From Burkholderiales bacterium (GTDB lineage: Bacteria > Pseudomonadota > Gammaproteobacteria > Burkholderiales > SG8-39): a DNA stretch of 6,303 nt. The notes beneath the pieces were generated by a model that made no database searches, was not told where the DNA came from, and saw only the letters and a program-made list of their open reading frames with translations. Position numbers and translations under genes: made by a program. Each line of letters opens with the position of its first letter. The stretch's first letter is position 1. Location of the stretch: NCBI GenBank assembly GCA_016649475.1, contig JAENXP010000150.1, positions 1 to 6,303 of the forward strand. Reading direction: 5' to 3'. Positions 1 to 4,908 of this stretch are shown one piece after another.

Positions 1-6
1 GTCCAA

Positions 7-30
7 GGGGACTATCCCCTCAAGGGGGAT
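7..30. repeat. Overlapping small inverted repeats beside the tandem array
   Basis: GGGGA-CTA-TCCCC (7-19) and ATCCCC-TCAAG-GGGGAT (14-30) are two perfect hairpins that share the arm at 15-19, so they are mutually exclusive. They use the same G4/C4 vocabulary as the adjacent 27-bp repeat and probably belong to the same intergenic repeat. The function is unknown. Confidence 0.5.
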
Positions 31-35
31 CGAGA

Positions 36-110
36 CCTTCGGGGCGTCCCCCGAGGGGACTTCCTTCGGGGCGTCCCGCGAGGGGACTTCCTTCGGGGCG
101 TATCCCCTCA
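36..110. repeat. 27-bp GC-rich tandem repeat, about 2.8 copies
   Basis: Three consecutive units start with CCTTCGGGGCGT at 36, 63 and 90. The first two are 27 bp long and the third is cut short and ends in TATCCCC. The first unit contains a perfect 6-bp inverted repeat, GTCCCC-CGA-GGGGAC (46-60). The second (73-87) has one mismatch in that stem. Each unit can also fold through CCTTCGGGG pairing with CCCCGAGGGG. The units are adjacent with no unique spacers. No coding content is seen, and no T-run follows that would make a clear intrinsic terminator for the minus-strand gene ending at 149. Confidence 0.8.
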
Positions 111-148
111 TCTTGAATTGAAGCTCAACTTCCTGCGGGCACGTCGGT

Positions 149-343
149 TCAGAGAAAGCGCCCGATCAGCGTCAGCGCCAGCGACAGCAGGGCCGTGGTA
201 GTAAACGGCAGATAATAGTCGCGGCCATTGCGCCGCAGCGTAATGTCACCGGGCAGGCGCCCGAGGCCGTATTTTCTAAGCCAGGGGATGCACATAGTCA
301 GCACGAACAGTGCGATGAAAAGGGTCAATAGCCACTTAAGCAT
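149..343 (-). CDS. DUF2905-type small membrane protein
   Basis: A 64-residue protein starting MLKWLLTLF. It has an N-terminal hydrophobic helix (about residues 2-20), then a short polar stretch containing KYGLGRLPGDI, and a second hydrophobic helix near the C-terminus (about 44-62). The LGRLPGDI core between two helices, and the length, match the DUF2905 family of uncharacterised bacterial inner-membrane proteins. No enzymatic role is known. The ATG at 343 is preferred over a longer start at 370, because the family begins with this MLKW-like segment. No good Shine-Dalgarno lies next to it: GGGGAG is 13 nt away. A TACAAT hexamer lies 6 nt upstream of the ATG. The gene diverges from the GST gene across about 50 bp. 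Confidence 0.8.
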   Translation of the reverse strand: MLKWLLTLFIALFVLTMCIPWLRKYGLGRLPGDITLRRNGRDYYLPFTTTALLSLALTLIGRFL

Positions 344-349
344 CGAATC

Positions 350-355
350 ATTGTA
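350..355 (-). promoter_or_regulatory. Possible -10 element for the DUF2905 gene
   Basis: On the minus strand TACAAT (355 to 350) matches the TATAAT consensus at five of six positions and ends 6 nt before the ATG at 343. No convincing -35 box is visible 16-18 bp further upstream. If real, transcription would start at or next to the start codon, giving a leaderless message. Confidence 0.25.
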
Positions 356-393
356 AACTCCCCGCCACAAGAAAGAACCATCAGGGAGAAAAA

Positions 394-1017
394 ATGATCG
401 ACCTCTACACCTGGACGACGCCTAATGGCCGCAAGGTTTCGGTGATGCTGGAGGAATGCGGCATGCCCTACCAGGCGCACGCCATCAACATCGGCAAGGG
501 CGAGCAATTCACGCCGCAGTTCCTGGCGCTCAACCCGAACGGCAAAATACCCGCAATCGCCGATTCCGATGGCCCCGACGCAAAGCCCATCACGCTGTTC
601 GAATCGGGCGCGATCCTGGTCTATCTCGCCGGCAAGACCGGCCGGTTTCTGCCCGCGTCCGACCGCGGCAAATACCTCGCATTGCAGTGGCTGATGTTCC
701 AGATGGGTGGTGTCGGCCCGATGTTTGGCCAGGTGCACCATTTCCTGCGCGCCGCCAAGGAGCAGGTTCCCTACGCGATCGAGCGCTACTCCAAGGAGAA
801 GGACCGGCTATATGCGGTGTTGGATAAGCGCCTGGGCGAGGCCGAGTATCTCGCCGGGGAATATTCCATCGCCGACATCTCTACCTATCCCTGGGTCGCG
901 CGGCACGAGTGGCACCGGACCGAGCTTGGCGATTTTCCCAATGTCAAACGCTGGTACGACGCCATCAGTGCGCGCCCGGCAGTTCAGCGCGGCATGGCGG
1001 TTCCGGTTCCGGCCTAG
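394..1017 (+). CDS. yfcG: YfcG-like glutathione S-transferase (Nu-type, disulfide-bond oxidoreductase)
   Basis: A 207-residue cytosolic protein very like E. coli YfcG, a GST-fold protein that binds glutathione and reduces disulfides without an active-site cysteine. The N-terminal thioredoxin-like domain (about 1-85) carries the family's T9-P10-N11-G12 loop, where YfcG uses Thr and Asn near glutathione. It also has the NGKIP segment (49-53) with the cis-proline, and E70-S71 for binding the glutathione gamma-glutamyl group. The all-helical C-terminal domain has GPMFGQVHHF (108-117), YAIERY (127-132) and the N-cap box S158-I-A-D161. The start is supported by AGGGAG at 383-388, 5 nt before the ATG. 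The stop lies 14 bp before the next ORF, so the two are probably co-transcribed. General conjugating activity is possible, but the YfcG-type features favour thiol-disulfide chemistry. Confidence 0.9.
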   Translation: MIDLYTWTTPNGRKVSVMLEECGMPYQAHAINIGKGEQFTPQFLALNPNGKIPAIADSDGPDAKPITLFESGAILVYLAGKTGRFLPASDRGKYLALQWLMFQMGGVGPMFGQVHHFLRAAKEQVPYAIERYSKEKDRLYAVLDKRLGEAEYLAGEYSIADISTYPWVARHEWHRTELGDFPNVKRWYDAISARPAVQRGMAVPVPA

Positions 1018-1031
1018 GCGCCGCGCCGGCG

Positions 1032-1856
1032 ATGGGCAAGGATTCCGACTCCGATTTGGTGGAACAGCTCGAGATTCTCGAAGCCGCGCCGGCCAAAGGC
1101 CGCCGCGGGCGGACGCTGATATTTGTGCACGGCGCGTTCGCCGGCGCCTGGTGCTGGTCCAAATATTTCCTGCCTTATTTTGCGAAAAAGGGCTTTCGTG
1201 CCTGCGCCGTGAGTCTCAGCGGACATGGCGGCAGTCCGGGACGCGAGCGGCTCGACTGGCTTTCCATCGCCGATTATGTGCGCGACCTGGAGCAGGCGGT
1301 AAAAACTGTCGGCGGCGATCCGGTGCTCGTCGGCCATTCGATGGGCGGTTTCGTGGTGCAGAAGTACCTTGAGCGTGCCGAAGCGCCCGGCGCCGTGCTC
1401 ATGGCTTCGGTGCCGCCGCAGGGCCTGCTGTCGGCGTCGATCGCGCTGGCATTTTCCAATCCGGGCCTGTTCACCGACATCAACTCGATGATGCACCGCG
1501 GCCGCGCCTCGCTCGCCACGCTGCAGCATTCGCTGTTCGCAGGCCCGGTCGCGCCCGATGAACTGCAGACCTATTACCGCCTGATGCAGCCGGAATCGCA
1601 ACGTGCGATGTGGGACATGACTTTTTTCGATCTGCCTCGGCTCGCGCGCGAGCGCTGCCCGCCGCTGCTGGTGCTGGGCGCGGAAAGCGACATTCTGGTG
1701 CCGCCGGCACAGGTCGAGCAGGCAGCGCAGGCCTACGGCACGCAGGCGGAGATTTATCCAGGCATGGGGCATCTGATGATGCTAGAAGTTCGCTGGCAGA
1801 AGGTCGCCGACCGCATCATCGAGTGGTTGCGCAAGCTCAAGCTCGATCGGGTCTAG
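1032..1856 (+). CDS. Alpha/beta hydrolase
   Basis: A 274-residue alpha/beta-hydrolase-fold enzyme of unknown substrate. The oxyanion-hole motif HGAF is at 33-36. The nucleophile elbow GHSMG puts the catalytic serine at 103. The acid is probably D220 in GAESDILVP, and the catalytic histidine is H247 in GMGHLMM. A cap region lies between about 130 and 205. No signal peptide is seen, so it is probably cytosolic. The ATG at 1032 lies 14 bp after the GST stop. The frame is open further upstream to 909, but that part overlaps the well-conserved GST and looks unlike a hydrolase N-terminus. There is no strong Shine-Dalgarno, so expression may rely on coupling to the GST gene. Esterase, lactonase or other ester/amide hydrolysis all fit. 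Pairing with a GST is compatible with a detoxification role but does not prove it. The stop overlaps that of the opposing gene. Confidence 0.85.
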   Translation: MGKDSDSDLVEQLEILEAAPAKGRRGRTLIFVHGAFAGAWCWSKYFLPYFAKKGFRACAVSLSGHGGSPGRERLDWLSIADYVRDLEQAVKTVGGDPVLVGHSMGGFVVQKYLERAEAPGAVLMASVPPQGLLSASIALAFSNPGLFTDINSMMHRGRASLATLQHSLFAGPVAPDELQTYYRLMQPESQRAMWDMTFFDLPRLARERCPPLLVLGAESDILVPPAQVEQAAQAYGTQAEIYPGMGHLMMLEVRWQKVADRIIEWLRKLKLDRV

Positions 1857-3001
1857 AGGGAGGCGCGCCGGTCGCCGCTGGCAAACCCGATCAGCGGCGC
1901 GTCATAGTCTTTCCCCAACGCAAGGACTTTGAACAGTTCACCCATTTCCGTGGGCGAGAGCAGCTGCTGCGCAGCGGCCGCCTGCGGCAGATAGGCCGCC
2001 GCATTTTCGGGCGGCGTGCGCAGCATGATGTCGGTGATACCGCAGTTGATCAGAAACTGCGCCTGTCCGGTGTAGCCGAGCAGTTCCAGCCCGGCTTCGG
2101 CGCCGGCGTGCGCCACGGCGCTGAAATCGACATGGCTGGTGATGTCCTGCAGCCCGGGCAGAAAAAACGGGTCGGCGTGCGCGCGGTGGCGGAAGTGGCA
2201 CATCAGCGTGCCCTCGCTGCGCTCGGCATGATAGTACTCGTGCGCGGGAAAGCCGTAGTCGATGAGCAGAATCACGCCGCGCGTCATCGAGTCCGCCAGC
2301 GAGCGGACAAAGGCGCAGGCCTGCAGCTGGATTTCGGTCTGGTATCCCGGCGGCAGCCGCAGCGCCTCGGCCGCAGCGCGCAGCTGTGCGCCGGCCGGCT
2401 GCCAGTCCCAGGCAAAAGCGCCGCCCTGCAGCGTTACGCCACCCTCCTCCGGGCCCGCGGCGCCGCCCCTGACCAGGTGCGCCGGCATTGCGTCCAGGAC
2501 TTCGTTGGCGACGATCAGGCCCTGATACAAATTGGGAAGCCGGTTAAGCCAGACCACGCGCTCGAGCAGTTCCGGCACTTTCCGAGCGAGCAGGTCGCGT
2601 TCCCGCTCGCGCAAGTCCGGGCTGACTTCGAGAATGTAGTAAGTTTGCGGTAGCCGTCCCAGATGCTCGAGCTCGGTCAGCAGGGCCGCGGCGAGTGCGC
2701 CCGAGCCGGCGCCGATTTCCAGGATCTGGTCGAGGCCGGATTCGAGCACCTGCGCGGCCTGGCGCGCGAGTGTCTGTCCGTAGAGCGGGGTCATTTCGGG
2801 CGCGGTGATGAAATCTCCCTCGCGCCCGAGTTTTCTCGCACCGGCGGTGTAATAGCCCAGGCCGGGTGCGTACAGCGCCAGCTCCATATAACGCGCGAAC
2901 GGAATCCAGCCGGCGTTGGCGGCGATCTCGTCGCGGATCAGCGCGGCCAGCTTTTCGCTGTGCGCGAGCGCTTCGGCCGGCGGGGTGGGTAAGTCGGACA
3001 T
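1853..3001 (-). CDS. MidA/NDUFAF7-family SAM-dependent methyltransferase (DUF185)
   Basis: A 382-residue class I methyltransferase. The N-terminal family block around 56-79 (KLGREGDFITAPEM...YGQ) is followed by the SAM-binding glycine loop ILEIGAGSGALA (93-104), the acidic strand end ILEVS (123-127), NEVLDAMP (166-173), LLIDYG (245-250), the DITSHVDFSA block (286-295), GYTGQAQFL (309-317) and EMGELFKVLAL (352-362). These are hallmarks of the family. Its mitochondrial member NDUFAF7 symmetrically dimethylates an arginine of complex I subunit NDUFS2. The bacterial substrate is not established. The ATG at 3001 is preferred over an upstream GTG at 3031, because the extra ten residues lie in intergenic-looking sequence. 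No strong Shine-Dalgarno is seen. The gene diverges from the pteridine reductase and converges on the hydrolase with shared stop bases. Confidence 0.9.
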   Translation of the reverse strand: MSDLPTPPAEALAHSEKLAALIRDEIAANAGWIPFARYMELALYAPGLGYYTAGARKLGREGDFITAPEMTPLYGQTLARQAAQVLESGLDQILEIGAGSGALAAALLTELEHLGRLPQTYYILEVSPDLRERERDLLARKVPELLERVVWLNRLPNLYQGLIVANEVLDAMPAHLVRGGAAGPEEGGVTLQGGAFAWDWQPAGAQLRAAAEALRLPPGYQTEIQLQACAFVRSLADSMTRGVILLIDYGFPAHEYYHAERSEGTLMCHFRHRAHADPFFLPGLQDITSHVDFSAVAHAGAEAGLELLGYTGQAQFLINCGITDIMLRTPPENAAAYLPQAAAAQQLLSPTEMGELFKVLALGKDYDAPLIGFASGDRRASL

Positions 3002-3020
3002 TTTCGAGCGCCTGTCAATA

Positions 3021-3043
3021 CGAGGGGACACGGGGCATATCCC
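3021..3043. repeat. Degenerate single copy of the window-start repeat
   Basis: CGAGGGGAC at 3021-3029 is identical to 79-87 in the tandem array. It is followed, after a shorter spacer, by GGGGC and TATCCC in the same order as at 95-106. This looks like a shortened, isolated copy of the same repeat in the divergent spacer between the methyltransferase and pteridine reductase genes. The match is short and could be chance in GC-rich DNA. Confidence 0.35.
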
Positions 3044-3077
3044 ACTGGTTCACGTCATGCATAGTGCGCGAATCCGG

Positions 3078-3083
3078 TAAAAT
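3078..3083 (+). promoter_or_regulatory. Possible -10 element for the pteridine reductase gene
   Basis: TAAAAT matches TATAAT at five of six positions and ends 9 nt before the ATG at 3093. No recognisable -35 hexamer sits 16-18 bp upstream. Its position would make transcription start within a few bases of the start codon, consistent with the lack of a Shine-Dalgarno sequence there. Confidence 0.3.
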
Positions 3084-3092
3084 CTTCAAATC

Positions 3093-3842
3093 ATGTCGGT
3101 ACAATTGAATAACAAGGCCATACTCGTCACCGGCGCGGCCAAGCGCGTCGGGGCGGCGATCGCGCGCCGGCTGCACCAGGCCGGCGCCATGCTGGCGCTG
3201 CACTACAATGCGTCGGAGCGTGAAGCGCACGCGCTGCAGTCCGAACTCAACCTGCAGCGCGCCCAGTCGGTGATCCTGGTAAAGGCCGATTTGCTGGAAA
3301 CCGCCGGACTCGCGGAAATCGTCAAGACTTGCGTGGAGCACTTCGGTTCGCTCGATGCGCTGGTCAACAACGCCTCGACATTCTACCCCACCCCCGTGGG
3401 TGCCATAAACGAGCAAAAGTGGGACGAACTCGTTGGCACCAACCTGAAGGCGCCCCTGTTCCTGTCGCAGGCGGCGGCGCCGCATTTGAGGAAAAGCGCA
3501 GGTTGCATCGTCAACATCACCGACATCCACGCCGAGCAGCCGCTGAAAAACTATGTGGTCTACACCATCGCCAAGGCCGGCCTGACCGGCCTTACCCGGT
3601 CGCTCGCGCGCGAGTTGGGGCCGGAAGTGCGTGTCAACGGGGTTGCGCCGGGGCCGATCGCCTGGCCCGAGGACGGCTCTTTCGACGAAGTGACGCGCCA
3701 ACGCGTGATCTCGCACACGCTGTTGAAGCGCGTGGGTGAGCCCGATGACATCGCCCGCGCCGTGTACTATCTGATCGCGGAAGCGCCCTACGTTACAGGG
3801 CAGATCATCGCGGTCGATGGTGGCAGGAGCGTGAACCTGTGA
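3093..3842 (+). CDS. folM: Pteridine reductase, FolM/PTR1-like SDR
   Basis: A 249-residue NADPH-dependent short-chain dehydrogenase that probably reduces dihydromonapterin and/or dihydrofolate/pterins. The Rossmann nucleotide motif is TGAAKRVG (13-20); the K-R-x-G form is typical of pteridine reductases, whereas most SDRs have TGxxxGxG. NNAS is at 92-95. The active site has Y157 and K161 in YTIAK. D144 stands 13 residues before the tyrosine, where ordinary SDRs carry serine; this Asp-Tyr-Lys arrangement is the PTR1/FolM signature (Leishmania PTR1 D181/Y194/K198). APGPIAWPE (185-193) also fits FolM. The C-terminus is the usual SDR tail, VDGGRSVNL. No Shine-Dalgarno precedes the ATG. The last 45 bp are repeated downstream, just before ttcA. 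Another pterin-like substrate is possible. Confidence 0.88.
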   Translation: MSVQLNNKAILVTGAAKRVGAAIARRLHQAGAMLALHYNASEREAHALQSELNLQRAQSVILVKADLLETAGLAEIVKTCVEHFGSLDALVNNASTFYPTPVGAINEQKWDELVGTNLKAPLFLSQAAAPHLRKSAGCIVNITDIHAEQPLKNYVVYTIAKAGLTGLTRSLARELGPEVRVNGVAPGPIAWPEDGSFDEVTRQRVISHTLLKRVGEPDDIARAVYYLIAEAPYVTGQIIAVDGGRSVNL

Positions 3843-3870
3843 TCGATCATCTGGTGCGACGTGGGAGATC

Positions 3871-3893
3871 AACAAGGGGGCGCCCCCCTTGTT
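3871..3893. repeat. Strong GC-core hairpin between folM and ttcA
   Basis: A 10-bp perfect stem: AACAAGGGGG (3871-3880) pairs with CCCCCTTGTT (3884-3893) across a CGC loop. It lies in the 64 bp between the reductase stop and the duplicated gene tail. No T-run follows on either side, so it is not a textbook intrinsic terminator. It could still attenuate transcription into ttcA or block message decay, or it could be the core of a small inserted repeat. Confidence 0.7.
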
Positions 3894-3906
3894 CGTTGAG
3901 ACTGTG

Positions 3907-3951
3907 GGGCAGATCATCGCGGTCGATGCTGGGCGCAGCGTGAATATGTGA
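3907..3951 (+). pseudogene. Duplicated 3' end of the pteridine reductase gene
   Basis: These 45 bp match 3798-3842, the last 45 bp of the reductase gene, at 39 of 45 positions, 109 bp downstream. The frame reads [14 protein letters not shown] followed by TGA, against GQIIAVDGGRSVNL in the intact gene. Of the five codons that differ, three are synonymous (GGC/GGG, AGG/CGC, AAC/AAT) and two are conservative (Gly/Ala, Leu/Met). The TGA at 3949-3951 overlaps the ttcA ATG as TGATG. The fragment has no start of its own and lies in a different frame from the intact gene. It looks like the remnant of another folM allele or homologue. Confidence 0.8.
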
Positions 3952-4853
3952 TGAACGCTCCGGACCACAAGCAACTGGAAAAACAGCGCGTCGACGCGAA
4001 CAAGCTGGAGAAGCGCCTGTGCCGCCTCGCCGGGCAGGCGATCGCGGACTTCGACATGATAGGTGCGGGCGACCGCGTCATGGTCTGTCTCTCTGGCGGC
4101 AAGGACAGTTACGGCCTGCTCGACGTTCTGCTGAAACTGCGAGTGCGCGCGCCGATAGCGTTCGACATCGTCGCCGTCAATCTCGACCAGAAGCATCCGG
4201 GGTATCCCGAGCAGGTCCTCCCCGATTACCTGAAGTCGCTCGGCATCGAGTTCCTGATCGCCGAGCAGGACACCTATTCGACGGTCAAGCGCCTGATCCC
4301 GGAAGGCAAGACCATGTGCTCGCTGTGCTCGCGCCTGCGCCGCGGCGTGCTTTACCGACTGGCCGGGGAACTTGGTGCTACCAGGATCGCGCTTGGCCAT
4401 CATCGCGACGACATTCTGGAAACCTTTTTCCTGAACCTGTTCTTCGGCGGCAAGCTGAAGGCGATGCCGCCGAAACTGGGGTCGGACGACGGCAAGCATG
4501 TGGTGATACGCCCGCTCGCGTACGTGAAGGAAAAGGATCTTGCCCGTTACGCCGAGGTACGCGCCTTCCCCATCATTCCCTGTGACCTATGCGGTTCGCA
4601 GGACCAATTGCAGCGAAAGCAGGTGAAGCAACTGCTGCGTCAATGGGAAAGGGAATTCCCGGGCCGCGTGGAAACCATATTCAACAGCCTGCAGCGGGTC
4701 GCCCCGTCGCATCTGCTGGATCGCAAGCTGTTCGATTTTCCCGCTGTCACCGTCGCCGGCGTTGCCGCCGTGGATGGAGATAAAGCCTTTGATGCAGAAG
4801 ACTTTTCTGCCATGGCGACAGCGATGTTGAGGGTCGGGCCGGCGGCGGACTAG
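3951..4853 (+). CDS. ttcA: tRNA 2-thiocytidine(32) synthetase TtcA
   Basis: A 300-residue cytosolic enzyme that thiolates cytidine 32 in the anticodon loop of a subset of tRNAs, using ATP to activate the base and an Fe-S cluster in sulfur transfer. The PP-loop SGGKDS (48-53) binds ATP. C123 and C126 in CSLC, together with the CDLCGSQ motif (C211, C214), supply the conserved cysteines; E. coli TtcA uses two from the first motif and one from the second. GHHRDD (149-154) and [10 protein letters not shown] upstream of it are also typical. The C-terminal ~40 residues are less conserved. The ATG at 3951 is chosen because it overlaps the TGA of the duplicated reductase tail as TGATG, a common coupling geometry; a GTG one codon earlier (3948) is possible. 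No strong Shine-Dalgarno is seen, so translation may depend on coupling or on the upstream message. Confidence 0.95.
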   Translation: MNAPDHKQLEKQRVDANKLEKRLCRLAGQAIADFDMIGAGDRVMVCLSGGKDSYGLLDVLLKLRVRAPIAFDIVAVNLDQKHPGYPEQVLPDYLKSLGIEFLIAEQDTYSTVKRLIPEGKTMCSLCSRLRRGVLYRLAGELGATRIALGHHRDDILETFFLNLFFGGKLKAMPPKLGSDDGKHVVIRPLAYVKEKDLARYAEVRAFPIIPCDLCGSQDQLQRKQVKQLLRQWEREFPGRVETIFNSLQRVAPSHLLDRKLFDFPAVTVAGVAAVDGDKAFDAEDFSAMATAMLRVGPAAD

Positions 4854-4870
4854 ACTGATAATCAATCGTA

Positions 4871-4889
4871 GTTTGTCAAACTCAGTTTG
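4871..4889. promoter_or_regulatory. Operator-like repeats over the -35 region of the HTH-aminotransferase gene
   Basis: GTTTG-T-CAAAC (4871-4881) is an 11-bp inverted repeat with a single central base. A third half-site GTTTG follows at 4885-4889, forming AAAC-TCA-GTTT with the preceding arm. GTTTGTCA thus occurs twice with 14-bp spacing (4871 and 4885). The array covers the -35 hexamer and part of the spacer, which is where a repressor would block polymerase. The downstream ORF begins with a DNA-binding domain, so autoregulation is a natural inference. Confidence 0.45.
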
Positions 4890-4901
4890 TCATGCTAGAA
4901 T
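4873..4901 (+). promoter_or_regulatory. Sigma70-type promoter for the HTH-aminotransferase gene
   Basis: TTGTCA (4873-4878) and TAGAAT (4896-4901) each match the consensus at five of six positions and are exactly 17 bp apart. The predicted start of transcription, about 7 nt after the -10 box, coincides with the ATG at 4909. Translation from that ATG would then be leaderless. Translation from the ATG at 5170 would instead have a leader of about 260 nt. Confidence 0.65.
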
Positions 4902-4908
4902 TTTCGGC

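Noticed and set aside
36..110. CRISPR array
   Set aside because: The repeats are directly adjacent with no unique spacers and no cas genes are nearby.
909..1031. Longer N-terminus for the alpha/beta hydrolase
   Set aside because: The frame is open, but it overlaps the conserved GST C-terminus and gives an unstructured Ser/Gly/Arg-rich extension not expected for the family.
1610..2653. 347-codon plus-strand frame across the convergent gene ends
   Set aside because: It crosses the ends of two well-supported genes in the wrong frame, and its translation has no recognisable motif.
3013..3018. TTGACA on the minus strand as a -35 box for the methyltransferase gene
   Set aside because: It is only 11 nt from the ATG at 3001, leaving no room for a spacer and -10 box before the start codon.
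3871..3893. Intrinsic terminator after folM
   Set aside because: The stem is strong, but neither side has a T-run, and ttcA follows in the same direction without another visible promoter.
3015..4499. 494-codon open frame on the minus strand
   Set aside because: It lies antisense to folM and ttcA, both with clear family motifs, and shows no recognisable domain. It is a long shadow frame of the kind GC-rich genes produce.
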